A program made the translations under genes and the position numbers. Under the pieces are notes generated by a model that was not told where the DNA came from, did no database searches, and was given only the letters and a program-made list of their open reading frames with translations. 64,000 bases of DNA. Origin: Leptolyngbya sp. FACHB-321. GTDB taxonomy: Bacteria > Cyanobacteriota > Cyanobacteriia > Leptolyngbyales > Leptolyngbyaceae. Below are positions 9,033 through 17,881 of this stretch, piece after piece; position 1 is the stretch's first letter, and each line of letters begins with the position of its first letter. The DNA is taken from positions 496,001 to 560,000 of the forward strand of contig NZ_JACJPI010000058.1 of the NCBI RefSeq assembly GCF_014695975.1, read 5' to 3'.

Positions 9033-9674
9033 TATTTAGTTATTTGAACAAGTGTAAACAAGCGTAACAATAAGCTCAGACAAACTAAGAAAGCAAAGAA
9101 TCTAGAAGCCTTGACACACAAGGGATGCAGCGCTTCTTAATATTTTGTAACTGCTTATACGAACACTCGTTTTAATTTTGCACAAATTTTGCACATTAGG
9201 CTTGCTTTAATCAATGTCAAGTTCAAGAAGCACAGCAACCGTTGATTCCTAACTGAATTAAGGTTCGCCTTCCTAAAAATTCATTGCATACCATTCCGTT
9301 GGTTTGATGGTCTACTTAAACCGTTTTGAGCGGTAGAAAAAACCTTTAAAACGCTCTTTAAACCCACTTTAAAAATTCGAGGAATACTTGAATAAATTGG
9401 GTTAGACTACGCATGGATTTTGGAAGACTGTTTTGCGATATTTACCGTATTGATTGACGCACCGTTGGTTGGCTGCAACCAAGCATCTCTATTAGAATTA
9501 TTTCTGAATTTTGTTACATAAACTTTGTTTGCAAACACGCAAGGTTTATGGGCAAAGGAGAGCTTGTTTCTTCAGCCTAGCAGTTTCGTTGCCCAATTGT
9601 AGGGAATAGGTTTGCAGACAGTAAGGCTTTAAGAATTTGTGTTTTTAATGTCAAAAATACTAGGAGAAGCTGAA
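9033..9674 (+). promoter_or_regulatory. Upstream/leader region of the cpc operon, with candidate promoter at 9111-9140
   Basis: About 640 bp of AT-rich, non-coding DNA before cpcB. TTGACA at 9111-9116 is followed about 17-18 bp later by ttctta/tcttaa, with an AT-rich stretch (taatatttt) just downstream, giving a possible sigma-70 promoter. If that is the start, the leader is about 530 nt, which agrees with the long cpc leaders known in other cyanobacteria. A small inverted repeat, ggttggctgcaacc, sits at 9467-9480. AGGAG at 9662-9666 is the cpcB ribosome-binding site. The exact promoter is uncertain; more than one may exist. Confidence 0.45.
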
Positions 9675-10193
9675 ATGCTCGACGCTTTTACAAAAGTAGT
9701 CTCTCAAGCAGATACTCGTGGCGCTTACGCTAGCAATGCTGAAATCGATGCCTTGAAGGCTATGGTCGATGCTGGTACCAAGCGCATGGATGTCGTTAAC
9801 CGCATTACTGGCAACGCATCCACGATCGTTGCAAATGCAGCCCGCTCCTTGTTTGAAGAGCAGCCCCAATTGATTCAACCCGGTGGCAATGCTTACACCA
9901 ACCGTCGCATGGCAGCTTGCTTGCGTGACATGGAAATCATCCTGCGTTACGTGACCTACGCTGTGTTCACTGGCGATGCTAGCGTCCTCAACGATCGCTG
10001 CCTCAATGGCTTGCGCGAAACCTACCAAGCGCTAGGCGTTCCTGGTGGTTCCGTTGCAGCTGGTGTGCAAAAAATGAAAGAAGCGGCGATCGCGATTGCA
10101 AACGACCCCAACAACGTTACCCGTGGCGATTGCAGCGCTCTAGTGTCTGAATTAGGCAGCTACTTTGATCAAGCTGCTGCTGCCGTCGGTTAA
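9675..10193 (+). CDS. cpcB: C-phycocyanin beta subunit
   Basis: Beta chain of C-phycocyanin, the main rod biliprotein of the phycobilisome on the stromal face of thylakoids. It starts at ATG 9675 (MLDAFTKVV), eight bases after AGGAG, giving 172 residues, the family length. Both phycocyanobilin-binding cysteines are present: Cys82 ([14 protein letters not shown]) and Cys153 ([14 protein letters not shown]). Asn72 in GGNAYTNRR is the residue methylated in beta phycobiliproteins. The sequence is closer to CpcB than to PecB or CpeB, since it keeps the [17 protein letters not shown] stretch. First gene of the cpc operon; cpcA follows after 110 bp. An in-frame ATG at 9639 lies upstream of the ribosome-binding site and is not the start. 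Confidence 0.98.
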   Translation: MLDAFTKVVSQADTRGAYASNAEIDALKAMVDAGTKRMDVVNRITGNASTIVANAARSLFEEQPQLIQPGGNAYTNRRMAACLRDMEIILRYVTYAVFTGDASVLNDRCLNGLRETYQALGVPGGSVAAGVQKMKEAAIAIANDPNNVTRGDCSALVSELGSYFDQAAAAVG

Positions 10194-10303
10194 TGCTTTA
10201 ACCACTAGTCATTAGTCATGGGTCATGTTGTACAAGACACATGATGGATGGCACCCTTCTTTTAACGTCAACTTGCAAAATCATTGAAGAGGAAGAATTC
10301 AGC

Positions 10304-10792
10304 ATGAAAACCCCTTTAACCGAAGCCGTCGCAACCGCCGATTCTCAAGGACGGTTTCTTAGCTCTACCGAAATCCAAGTCGCTTTTGGACGCTTTCGTC
10401 AAGCGGCTGCCAGTCTTGATGCTGCAAAAGCATTGAGCAGCAAGGCACAGAGCTTGGCTGAAGGTGCAGCGAATGCAGTGTACCAAAAGTTTCCCTACAC
10501 CACCCAAATGCAGGGTCCTAACTACGCATCTGATGCTCGCGGCAAGGCAAAGTGCGTCCGAGACATCGGCTACTACCTCCGCATCATCACCTACTGCCTC
10601 ATTGCAGGTGGTACAGGTCCTCTAGATGAATATTTGATCGGTGGCTTGGCAGAAATCAACCGCACCTTTGACTTGTCCCCAAGCTGGTATGTTGAAGCGC
10701 TGAAGCACGTGCGGGCAAACCACGGTCTGAGTGGTGATCCTGCTGTTGAAGCAAATTCCTACATTGACTACGCTATCAATGCACTGAGCTAG
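10304..10792 (+). CDS. cpcA: C-phycocyanin alpha subunit
   Basis: Alpha chain partner of CpcB; the two form the alpha-beta monomer that assembles into rod hexamers. It starts at ATG 10304 (MKTPLTEAV) behind a purine-rich gaagaggaag, giving the standard 162 residues. Cys84 in [17 protein letters not shown] carries the single phycocyanobilin. The C-terminus [10 protein letters not shown] is the standard ending. Position directly after cpcB and before the linkers is the usual order. A strong hairpin follows the stop and probably limits read-through into the linker genes. Confidence 0.98.
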   Translation: MKTPLTEAVATADSQGRFLSSTEIQVAFGRFRQAAASLDAAKALSSKAQSLAEGAANAVYQKFPYTTQMQGPNYASDARGKAKCVRDIGYYLRIITYCLIAGGTGPLDEYLIGGLAEINRTFDLSPSWYVEALKHVRANHGLSGDPAVEANSYIDYAINALS

Positions 10793-10800
10793 TTTCTTGC

Positions 10801-10876
10801 TGCCCAGAACAACGAAAGATTGTTACTGCTGGGGGTCTGGCATGAACAGTTTTTGGGGTTCTGGGCATGATTTTTC
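10801..10876 (+). terminator. Hairpin/attenuator between cpcA and cpcC2
   Basis: Perfect 10-bp arms tgcccagaac (10801-10810) and gttctgggca (10858-10867) followed by tgattttt. This is likely the partial terminator that makes the cpcBA message more abundant than the linker messages, as reported for cpc operons generally. Confidence 0.75.
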
Positions 10877-10909
10877 TGCTTAAAATTTCATTGAGATTAA
10901 GGAGAAGTC

Positions 10910-11725
10910 ATGACTAGTCTGGTAGCTAGACAGTTAGGAATTGAGCCCTTTGTAGGAAACGTACCAACAGAACTACGGGCAAATTGGACAGAAGAAGATG
11001 TGCAAGCCGTCATTCGCGCTGCTTATCGGCAGGTGTTTGGCAATGATCACTTGATGCAGAGTGAACGCTTGACTAGCGCCGAATCACTCTTGCGTCAGGG
11101 TGACATTCGGGTTCGAGATTTTGTGCGTCTTTTAGCACAGTCGGAGTTATATCGACAAAAGTTTTTTTACTCCACGCCTCAGGTTCGCTTTATTGAGTTG
11201 AATTATAAACATCTACTGGGTCGTGCGCCCTATGATGAAGCAGAGATTGCCTACCACGTTGATCTCTACACTCAAAAAGGCTATGAGGCTGAGATCAACT
11301 CCTATCTTGATTCACCAGAATATCAAACCAATTTTGGAGAAGCGATCGTCCCCTATTACCGGGGCTTTGCTACACAGCAGGGACAAAAAACGGTAGGCTT
11401 CAGCCGGATGTTTCAGGTTTACCGGGGTTATGCCAATAGCGATCGCGCTCAAGGCAAAAACAAGTCTGCCTGGTTAACCCAAGATCTCGCACGTAATCAG
11501 GCTACACCTATTCAAACAGCGTCCTTTGGTCGGGGTTTAGCAGGTGCGGCAGGCGACGATCGTGGTCAGCTATACCGGGTGCGCTTTACACAGGCTAATC
11601 GGGGACGGGCTCCCCAGATCCGGCGTAGCGTGAGCGCCTGCCTCGTCACTTACGATCAACTCTCACCCACTCTGCAACGGCTTAACCAGCGGGGTAGCAA
11701 AGTTGTGAGTCTAACGATCGCGTAA
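10910..11725 (+). CDS. cpcC2: Phycobilisome rod linker, distal type
   Basis: A 271-residue rod linker. An N-terminal phycobilisome linker domain (about 15-150, with [38 protein letters not shown] and VPYYRG) is followed by the conserved [20 protein letters not shown] and a C-terminal CpcD-type domain (about 215-270, QLYRVRF ... VVSLTIA). Such linkers sit inside phycocyanin hexamers and join one hexamer to the next. The order BA-C2-C1-D and the length just over 270 match CpcC2 of Synechocystis and CpcH of Synechococcus elongatus, hence the symbol. ATG 10910 is preceded by AAGGAG. A hairpin separates it from the next linker. Confidence 0.93.
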   Translation: MTSLVARQLGIEPFVGNVPTELRANWTEEDVQAVIRAAYRQVFGNDHLMQSERLTSAESLLRQGDIRVRDFVRLLAQSELYRQKFFYSTPQVRFIELNYKHLLGRAPYDEAEIAYHVDLYTQKGYEAEINSYLDSPEYQTNFGEAIVPYYRGFATQQGQKTVGFSRMFQVYRGYANSDRAQGKNKSAWLTQDLARNQATPIQTASFGRGLAGAAGDDRGQLYRVRFTQANRGRAPQIRRSVSACLVTYDQLSPTLQRLNQRGSKVVSLTIA

Positions 11726-11769
11726 TTTGAAAGACGTGAATCGGTAGAAAGGATTGATAGAAAAGTGGA

Positions 11770-11839
11770 TGGGTAGGAGAGCCAGTACGTGGATGAGTGG
11801 GTTTCCCCATCAACCCATCGGCTCATCTACCCAATTTTT
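11770..11839 (+). terminator. Hairpin between the two rod-linker genes
   Basis: Arms tgggtaggagagcc (11770-11783) and ggctcatctaccca (11820-11833) pair with few mismatches and are followed by attttt. A smaller hairpin can form inside the loop. Likely an attenuator or RNA-processing site. Confidence 0.6.
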
Positions 11840-11869
11840 CATAGTACCAAAGCATTAAGGAGCGTCATC

Positions 11870-12742
11870 GTGCCAATTACAACCGCAGCCTCTCGTCTAG
11901 GAACCGCTGCTTTTAATGAAACACGCCCAGTTGAATTGCGTGCAAGCTGGACTGCGGACGAAGCCAAGACAATTATTCAGGCAATCTATCGGCAGGTCTT
12001 GGGAAACGATTATTTGATGCAGTCGGAACGTCTAACTGGCTTAGAGTCGTTGTTTATAAATGGTCAACTGACCGTGCGGGATTTTGTCCGAGCAGTGGCT
12101 AAATCAGAACTCTACAAGACCAAGTTTCTGTATCCCCACTTTCAAACACGAGTGATTGAATTGAACTTCAAGCATCTACTGGGACGCGCTCCTTATGATG
12201 AATCTGAAGTGATTGAGCATCTTGATCGCTACCAAAATGAAGGCTTTGAAGCAGATATCGATTCTTACATCGACTCTGAAGAATACACCACCTATTTTGG
12301 TGAAGCCGTTGTGCCCTACTACCGTGATTTGGTGACAACAGGTGTGGGTCAAAGAACAGTCGGCTTTACCCGTATGTTCCGCCTGTACCGTGGTTATGCC
12401 AATAGCGATCGCGCCCAGCTTGGTGGTCCTGATTCTCGGTTGGCAACCGATCTAGCAAGAAATAGTGCATCTCACATCACGGCTCCATCTGGTAGCGGTG
12501 AGGGGTGGGCTTACCAACCATCGAAGCAGGGCACAGCACCCAGTCGATCGTTTGGTAGATCCTCGCAGGGGGCTACATCCCGGCTCTATCGGATTGAGGT
12601 TGCAGGTATTAACCTACCTCGCTATCCCAAAGTCCGCCGTAGTAACAAAGAGTTTATTGTCCCCTACGAGCAACTGACAAGTACACTCCAGCAAATCAAC
12701 AAGCTGGGGGGAAGAGTCGCCAGCGTTACCCTCGCGCAATAG
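11870..12742 (+). CDS. cpcC1: Phycobilisome rod linker, core-proximal type
   Basis: A second rod linker. The best start is GTG 11870, with AGGAG just before it, giving a 290-residue protein beginning (M)[14 protein letters not shown], the classical start of CpcC. The linker domain (about 20-155: [41 protein letters not shown]) is followed by [20 protein letters not shown], a Ser/Gly-rich spacer, and a C-terminal CpcD-type domain (LYRIEV ... VASVTLAQ). It is clearly a paralogue of the preceding gene. In the Synechocystis scheme this 33-kDa type joins the core-proximal and middle hexamers and CpcC2 joins the distal one, implying rods of up to three hexamers. An in-frame GTG at 11789 lies in the intergenic hairpin and is unlikely. 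Confidence 0.93.
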   Translation: MPITTAASRLGTAAFNETRPVELRASWTADEAKTIIQAIYRQVLGNDYLMQSERLTGLESLFINGQLTVRDFVRAVAKSELYKTKFLYPHFQTRVIELNFKHLLGRAPYDESEVIEHLDRYQNEGFEADIDSYIDSEEYTTYFGEAVVPYYRDLVTTGVGQRTVGFTRMFRLYRGYANSDRAQLGGPDSRLATDLARNSASHITAPSGSGEGWAYQPSKQGTAPSRSFGRSSQGATSRLYRIEVAGINLPRYPKVRRSNKEFIVPYEQLTSTLQQINKLGGRVASVTLAQ

Positions 12743-12753
12743 TGTTTGGTCAA

Positions 12754-12800
12754 GGTGCGTTGAATGGGTCAAAAATGCTTAAGACTCAACCCAACGCACC
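12754..12800 (+). promoter_or_regulatory. Hairpin between cpcC1 and cpcD
   Basis: Arms ggtgcgttg (12754-12762) and caacgcacc (12792-12800) form a perfect 9-bp stem. No T run follows, so it is more likely an RNA-stability or processing element than a terminator. Confidence 0.55.
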
Positions 12801-12859
12801 CTTCACTGTTGTCGCTGCACGTTAGTAATTTGACTCATTCATTAGGAGAAAGAAGCACC

Positions 12860-13117
12860 ATGTCGGGACAGCCCACCTTAATCAACGCGTCTGTTTCAAA
12901 TGCGGACAATCGCGTTTTTATCTATGAAGTCGAAGGCTTACGGCAGAACTCACAAACGCAGAACCAGAGCTATCCGGTTCGTAACAGCAGCACTATCCTG
13001 CTTCAGGTGCCCTACAGTCGCATGAATGACGAGATGCGTCGCATTACTCGTCTGGGTGGCAAGATTGTGAATATCCGCCCCCTGACTGCATCGACATCGT
13101 CGTCTCACGCAGAGTAA
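12860..13117 (+). CDS. cpcD: Rod-capping linker
   Basis: Small rod-terminating linker that caps the outer phycocyanin hexamer. ATG 12860 (MSGQPTLINAS) follows aggagaaagaag, giving 85 residues, the usual size of CpcD. The whole protein is one CpcD domain: VFIYEVEGLRQN, a Ser/Thr-rich turn, ILLQVPYSRMNDEMRRI and GGKIVNIRPL. It is the last gene of the operon here. The chromophore lyase genes cpcE and cpcF, often next, are absent; a gene of the opposite strand follows. Confidence 0.96.
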   Translation: MSGQPTLINASVSNADNRVFIYEVEGLRQNSQTQNQSYPVRNSSTILLQVPYSRMNDEMRRITRLGGKIVNIRPLTASTSSSHAE

Positions 13118-13461
13118 GCGCCACTATACGGTTGACCGCGATCGCGGGTTAGGCAAGCTGAGGCACGAATTTGCCTGGTCACACCATTAGCCCGGCATCT
13201 GGTTTAACCCTTACGTCGCACTTTTTTATTCATTCTCTAAACATCAAGTAGCCCTTGAGTTCAACGGTGTAGGAAGCTAAAACTTCTTGCACCTTTTTTT
13301 TGAATGGGTAGTTGCAGAGCCTTACTCTAGTCATCCTTAGAAGATTTCTGAGAAAGAATGTACCGCTTGTATGGGGCAAGTTTTGCCAGAAGCTTTGCGA
13401 ATAGCTGACCACGCTGGTATCAAACCTGCCCCTACAGGTATTTTGTTTGCTGGAAATCTCC
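13118..13461. other. Convergent intergenic region after cpcD
   Basis: About 340 bp between cpcD and the end of nagA. The only structure seen is an extended HIP1 palindrome, accgcgatcgcggg, near 13135-13148, which could also fold as a small hairpin. No supported gene. Confidence 0.6.
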
Positions 13462-14619
13462 TTAAAGGCGCTGCCATGAAAGTTCGCCATAGTCTGACTG
13501 GTGCCATTGGAGCAGATTAGCAGGCTGCCCAATCAGGTTCGTTGGCAAGCCGATCGCCCGACGAGGCGCAATAGTAGCAAGGGCGATCGCTGTTTCAACA
13601 TCACAAGTGCCCATCTTCACCAGGTTTTGTGCCCCTACCAACAGCGATAAAGTCGTTCCCGATAAGGTGCCATCTGGCAAGCGAGCTGTACCGTTTTTGA
13701 CTTCAATCTGACGAGTGTCCCAGGGGTAAATGCCATCAGGTAAGCCCAACGGTGAGAGCGCATCACTGACCAGAAAAACACCACGATCGTACTGACTGGC
13801 TCGCAGCAAAAGATCCATCATGATGGGCGAAACGTGCTGACCATCGGCAATGAGACCACAATACACCTGGGGATGAACGATCGCCGCACCTAATAGTCCT
13901 GGTTCCCGATGGTGAAGTCCCGGCATGGCGTTGAAAGCATGTGTCACCATCGTCGCACCCTGGTCAAACGCTTGCTGTGCCTGACTTGCCGTTGCTTGAG
14001 AATGCCCCAGACTAACGGTAATACCCAGCGATCGCAAGTAAGGAATCACCCTGCCTGTTGGGTCCAATTCGGGCGCGAGGGTCATTACTTTGACAACGCT
14101 GGCATAGTCACCAAGAAGGCGTTTAATGGTGTTGATCGTCAGTGGCAGCAAATATTCGGCGGGATGTGCGCCCCGTTTGTCAGGGTTCAGGCAAGGACCT
14201 TCGAGGTGAACGCCGAGGATTTGGGAAATGGGGGAGTGAGGAGTAGGGAGTGGGGAGTGGGAGGAAAGAAGGGCGAGCGATCGCTGGATGTTTTCAATTG
14301 AGGTGGTGACGATCGTGGGTAGAAAGCCATCAACGCCTTGATTCCAGAGGAACTGGCTGATGGCATGGAGTTTGTCGCTATTGTCGTCACTGAGATCGGG
14401 AAATGCTAGCCCAAGTGCGCCGTTAATTTGCAGGTCGATGCCGCCCAGGGAAAGCCAATCGCCTTCCATATCCACTTGCTGTACATCCAGCGACGGCAAG
14501 CAAGTGGCTGCACTCATAGGCGCGATCGCTCGAATCGTGTGCTGCTCGATCGCAAGTCGCTGTAGCCCTTCATAGCCAGGCAGACGAGCATTGATCAGTT
14601 CCAGCGTTGGGTGAGCCAT
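13462..14619 (-). CDS. nagA: N-acetylglucosamine-6-phosphate deacetylase
   Basis: A 385-residue amidohydrolase-superfamily enzyme that removes acetate from GlcNAc-6-phosphate in amino-sugar and cell-wall recycling. Visible signatures: GGIDLQINGALG near the N-terminus, the metal/substrate motif HLEGPCLNPDKRGAHP, SLGHSQAT, VTHAFNAMPGLHHREPG, LIADGQHVSP and the catalytic LVSDALSPLGLPDG. The length is normal. A low-complexity segment (LLSSHSPLPTPHSPIS, encoded around 14225-14275) lies just before ILGVHLEGP and is read from a tandem G-rich repeat, apparently an in-frame insertion. No nagB is adjacent. It converges on the cpc operon. Confidence 0.9.
   Translation of the reverse strand: MAHPTLELINARLPGYEGLQRLAIEQHTIRAIAPMSAATCLPSLDVQQVDMEGDWLSLGGIDLQINGALGLAFPDLSDDNSDKLHAISQFLWNQGVDGFLPTIVTTSIENIQRSLALLSSHSPLPTPHSPISQILGVHLEGPCLNPDKRGAHPAEYLLPLTINTIKRLLGDYASVVKVMTLAPELDPTGRVIPYLRSLGITVSLGHSQATASQAQQAFDQGATMVTHAFNAMPGLHHREPGLLGAAIVHPQVYCGLIADGQHVSPIMMDLLLRASQYDRGVFLVSDALSPLGLPDGIYPWDTRQIEVKNGTARLPDGTLSGTTLSLLVGAQNLVKMGTCDVETAIALATIAPRRAIGLPTNLIGQPANLLQWHQSDYGELSWQRL
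14231..14264. repeat. STRR-like short tandem repeat inside nagA
   Basis: Degenerate repeats of the form ggggagtg/ggagtaggga on the plus strand. Such G-rich short tandem repeats are common between genes in cyanobacteria; here they are within the coding frame. Confidence 0.6.
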
Positions 14620-14685
14620 GAGAAGGCAGTGATAGCAGGTTAAGCAATAGGGTGCCTGATCGTCTGCAACGATGTCAATAATTGT

Positions 14686-14717
14686 TTGACATTAAACAGT
14701 TTGCAATGCAATAATAA
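14686..14717 (+). promoter_or_regulatory. Candidate promoter for the small secreted protein
   Basis: TTGACA at 14686-14691 with AT-rich -10 candidates aataat (18-bp spacing) or taataa (20-bp spacing), about 75 bp upstream of the start at 14792. Confidence 0.45.
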
Positions 14718-14791
14718 ATTCATCGACAGTTCAGGTGAGTACTAAACGAACGCCGATAATCTTAGTTCTAACCACTATTGGGAGGTTGACC

Positions 14792-15142
14792 ATGAAACGC
14801 TTCATTCTTGCTGGTTTAACCACACTCACGCTCTGTACTGCTATGGTTTCGACTGCAAACGCTGATCCAACGGCTTATAATCCCTATCCTGCCGTCAGTA
14901 TTGCGAACGATCGCATCGCGCCCTCTGACCTTGTGACGATCGCGCAACGCGGTGGGCTAAAGTCACAAGGGGTTCCAGGCTACTTAGGCTTGGCTTCGGC
15001 GTATACGCTGGGTCAGATTGGTGCCAAAGAAGTGGTACAAGGTGCCGTCAATGCCCAATTGTTACCAGTGACAGCCGTAAGCGATCAGGCATATTTGAAC
15101 CTGGTGGATGCCCAACTGCAAACGCAGGTAAGAGTCCGCTAA
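14792..15142 (+). CDS. Small secreted protein of unknown function
   Basis: A 116-residue protein starting at ATG 14792 with gggagg eight bases upstream; an upstream in-frame start at 14735 would bury the signal peptide. The N-terminus MKRFILAGLTTLTLCTAMVSTANA is a clear Sec signal peptide with cleavage after ANA. The mature part of about 92 residues has no cysteine. It reads as a hydrophobic/polar alternation with IAPSDLVTIAQRG, VPGYLGLASAY and VTAVSDQAYLNLVDAQLQ. I do not recognise a family. It stands alone with its own promoter and terminator, so it is probably a monocistronic envelope or periplasmic protein. Confidence 0.75.
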   Translation: MKRFILAGLTTLTLCTAMVSTANADPTAYNPYPAVSIANDRIAPSDLVTIAQRGGLKSQGVPGYLGLASAYTLGQIGAKEVVQGAVNAQLLPVTAVSDQAYLNLVDAQLQTQVRVR

Positions 15143-15173
15143 TTGCAGCAGACTGCCAATTTCTTTCATTTAG

Positions 15174-15205
15174 ATCCCTGGCTTCTTAAAGAAGCCGGGG
15201 ATTTA
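15174..15205 (+). terminator. Terminator / repeat-type hairpin
   Basis: Arms atccctggcttctt (15174-15187) and aagaagccggggat (15189-15202) pair over 14 bp with one G-T pair. The 'atcccyggcttctt' hairpin is also a frequent interspersed element in cyanobacteria. It follows the small secreted protein and is well placed as its terminator. Confidence 0.75.
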
Positions 15206-15335
15206 GTCGTGCTTTGATAGGCTGATTGATTCCCCTCAATCTCCTAACTAAGGAAAAAGCCGCAGGCAAGGGCTTTTGGTTTGTAACGTATAAAAAGGAA
15301 TTGGTCTAACGTGTTGCGATCGACCTGAAAGTGTC

Positions 15336-17516
15336 TTGCAGCTATCTGTAAAAAAGCGCGTTTTGCTGGTTGGTGCGATCGCCCTTTTCGTTCTGATCTG
15401 TCACTATGGACAAAGTTGCTCCATATCCGCCGCCATGACAGAACCCAACCAATTCTCCAGCCAAACATTCGTCTATCCTCAGCCTCATCAGGCAAATCAG
15501 GTTGACGACTACCACGGTACGCAGGTTGCCGACCCGTATCGCTGGCTTGAAGATCCGGATTCTGACGAGACAAAAGCCTGGATTGAGGCAGAGAACAAGC
15601 TAACGTTTGGGCTACTGGAAACGATTCCAGCGCGCGATCGCCTCAAACAACGCCTTACCCAACTGTGGAACTACGAAAAGTACGGCATTCCCTTTAAACA
15701 GGGTGAACGTTATTTCTATTTCAAAAATGATGGTTTGCAAAACCAGAGCGTCCTCTACACGCTAAAGGCTCTGGAGGATGAACCTGTTGTCTTGCTTGAC
15801 CCCAATACCCTTTCGGAAGACGGTACCGTGGCGCTATCGGGACTCTCCATTAGCGAAGATGGGCAGCACCTTGCCTATGGGTTGTCCATATCTGGCTCCG
15901 ACTGGCAAGAGTGGAAAGTGCGAGCGGTGGAAACCGGAACGGATACAGACGATCGCGTGCAGTGGGTGAAATTCTCTGGTGCCTCCTGGACGCATGACGG
16001 TAAGGGTTTTTTCTACTCTCGCTACGACGAACCAGACGAAAAGTCTAAGCTTGAAGCCGTTAACTATTACCAGAAGCTTTATTACCATCGTCTCGGCACA
16101 CCGCAGAGCGATGATACTCTCATTTATGAACGTCCTGACCAGAAAGACTGGGGCTTTGGTGGTGGTGTGAGTGAAGATGGGCGTTTTCTCATCATCTCCG
16201 TTTGGCTAGGCACCGATCCGCGCAATCTGGTGTTCTACAAGGATTTGACGATCGCCAATGCACCGATTGTCGAACTCATCAACACCTTTGAAGCTAGCTA
16301 TAGTTTCATTGACAATGATGGCGATCGGTTCTGGTTTAGCACCGATCTAGAGGCACCGCGCAGTCGTGTGGTGGCGATCGATACCACCAATCCCGATCGT
16401 GCCCACTGGCAAGAAGTTATTCCTCAAGCCGCAGAAACGCTCGAAGGCGTAGGCATTCTCAACAATCAGTTCGTTGCCTCCTACCTGAAAGATGCTCATA
16501 GTCAGGTAAAGCTCTTTGACCTGAACGGCACTCCCATACGTGACGTTGAGTTTCCTGGGCTTGGCTCCGTCGGTGGCTTTGGCGGCAAACGCCACGATAC
16601 CGAAACCTTCTACAGCTTCACCAGTTTCACTACACCAGCCACGATCTACCGTTACGACCTGGTGAAAAACGAAAGCCGCGTGTTTCGCCAACCAAACGTA
16701 GATTTCAACCCTGACGACTACGAAACGAAACAAGTCTTTTACTCCAGCAAAGACGGCACGCAAATTCCCATGTTCATCGTCCACAAAAAAGGACTGGTGC
16801 TGGATGGCACGAATCCCACCTTCCTTTATGGCTATGGTGGCTTTGGGGTTTCTCTCACGCCCAGCTTCTCCGTCAGCACACTGGTTTGGTTAGAGATGGG
16901 CGGCATTCTTGCAGAACCCAGTCTGCGCGGTGGTGGCGAATATGGCGAAGACTGGCATCAGGCAGGCACCAAACTGAAAAAGCAGAACGTGTTTGATGAT
17001 TTCATTGCCGCTGCAGAATGGCTGATTGACCACAAATACACGTCACCCAAAAAGCTGGCGATCGCAGGCGGCAGTAACGGCGGCTTACTCGTCGGTGCCT
17101 GCATGACGCAACGCCCTAAACTCTTTGGTGCGGCGCTACCAGCCGTTGGCGTGATGGATATGCTGCGGTTCCACAAATTTACGATCGGCTGGGCATGGAT
17201 CTCGGAATACGGCACACCCGAAAATGCCGACGAATTCAAAGCACTCTACGCCTACTCACCACTGCACAACCTCAAAGCTGGGGCTTCCTATCCTGCAACG
17301 CTGATTACCACTGCCGACCACGACGATCGCGTGGTGCCTGCCCACAGCTTCAAATTTGCCGCTGCCCTCCAAGCTGCTCACAAAGGCGATGCACCTGTCA
17401 TGATTCGCATTGAAACAAAAGCAGGACACGGCGCAGGCAAACCAACCGCCAAAATCATTGAAGAAAGCGCTGATAAATGGGCATTTTTGGTGAAGGTGTT
17501 GGCGATCGAAAGCTAG
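15336..17516 (+). CDS. Prolyl oligopeptidase family serine peptidase (S9A)
   Basis: A two-domain peptidase cleaving short peptides after proline. The N-terminal part (YPQPHQANQVDDYHG ... DPYRWLED) and the beta-propeller region are followed by an alpha/beta-hydrolase domain with the nucleophile in AGGSNGGLL, the acid in TTADHDDRVVPAHSFKF and the histidine in KAGHGAGKP. YGYGGFGVSLTPSF and EPSLRGGGEYGEDWH are S9A signatures. The start is uncertain. TTG 15336 gives 726 residues and an N-terminal hydrophobic export/anchor segment (KKRVLLVGAIALFVLICHYG). ATG 15435 (MTEPNQF) gives 693 residues and a cytoplasmic enzyme. Neither has a good ribosome-binding site. Confidence 0.93.
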   Translation: MQLSVKKRVLLVGAIALFVLICHYGQSCSISAAMTEPNQFSSQTFVYPQPHQANQVDDYHGTQVADPYRWLEDPDSDETKAWIEAENKLTFGLLETIPARDRLKQRLTQLWNYEKYGIPFKQGERYFYFKNDGLQNQSVLYTLKALEDEPVVLLDPNTLSEDGTVALSGLSISEDGQHLAYGLSISGSDWQEWKVRAVETGTDTDDRVQWVKFSGASWTHDGKGFFYSRYDEPDEKSKLEAVNYYQKLYYHRLGTPQSDDTLIYERPDQKDWGFGGGVSEDGRFLIISVWLGTDPRNLVFYKDLTIANAPIVELINTFEASYSFIDNDGDRFWFSTDLEAPRSRVVAIDTTNPDRAHWQEVIPQAAETLEGVGILNNQFVASYLKDAHSQVKLFDLNGTPIRDVEFPGLGSVGGFGGKRHDTETFYSFTSFTTPATIYRYDLVKNESRVFRQPNVDFNPDDYETKQVFYSSKDGTQIPMFIVHKKGLVLDGTNPTFLYGYGGFGVSLTPSFSVSTLVWLEMGGILAEPSLRGGGEYGEDWHQAGTKLKKQNVFDDFIAAAEWLIDHKYTSPKKLAIAGGSNGGLLVGACMTQRPKLFGAALPAVGVMDMLRFHKFTIGWAWISEYGTPENADEFKALYAYSPLHNLKAGASYPATLITTADHDDRVVPAHSFKFAAALQAAHKGDAPVMIRIETKAGHGAGKPTAKIIEESADKWAFLVKVLAIES

Positions 17517-17593
17517 TTGTCGGAGTGCATCGGTTTTATGATGAAAGTGTAGCGATCGCGCTATCATGCTGTGTTTAGAGCAGGCATCAAATA

Positions 17594-17881
17594 ATGAGTG
17601 ACTCATATTTGGCAGACTTTGATGCGTGGATTACTCAAACCACACAGTTGTTACGGGAGCATCGCTGGCACGAAATTGACGACAAAAGTGGAACTATAAG
17701 ACGACAAGGAACGATGTCAATAAGTGCGCTACAAACGAACTGTTCCGTCAGACTGCCAGATTATCAGGAGCTCGCCCATTCGCTGCTGAAGATCTGTATC
17801 GTCCTTCACTGTGTCATTCCAAGCCTCAACGCTATCACAAACATCATTGCAGAAGTTATCGACCTGCAACTGAAGCCTTGA
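17594..17881 (+). pseudogene. DUF29-family fragment
   Basis: The first 30 or so residues (MSDSYLADFDAWITQTTQLLREHRWHEID) match the start of DUF29 proteins, which are about 150 residues and abundant in cyanobacteria. After that the frame continues for about 65 residues with no resemblance to DUF29, and this tail is antisense to the convergent gene at 17729-18247. The simplest explanation is a DUF29 gene truncated by insertion or rearrangement that brought in the neighbouring gene. DUF29 function is unknown. Confidence 0.55.

Noticed and set aside
13135-13148. accgcgatcgcggg as an operator or terminator
   Set aside because: It is an extended HIP1 site, very common here, with no T run.
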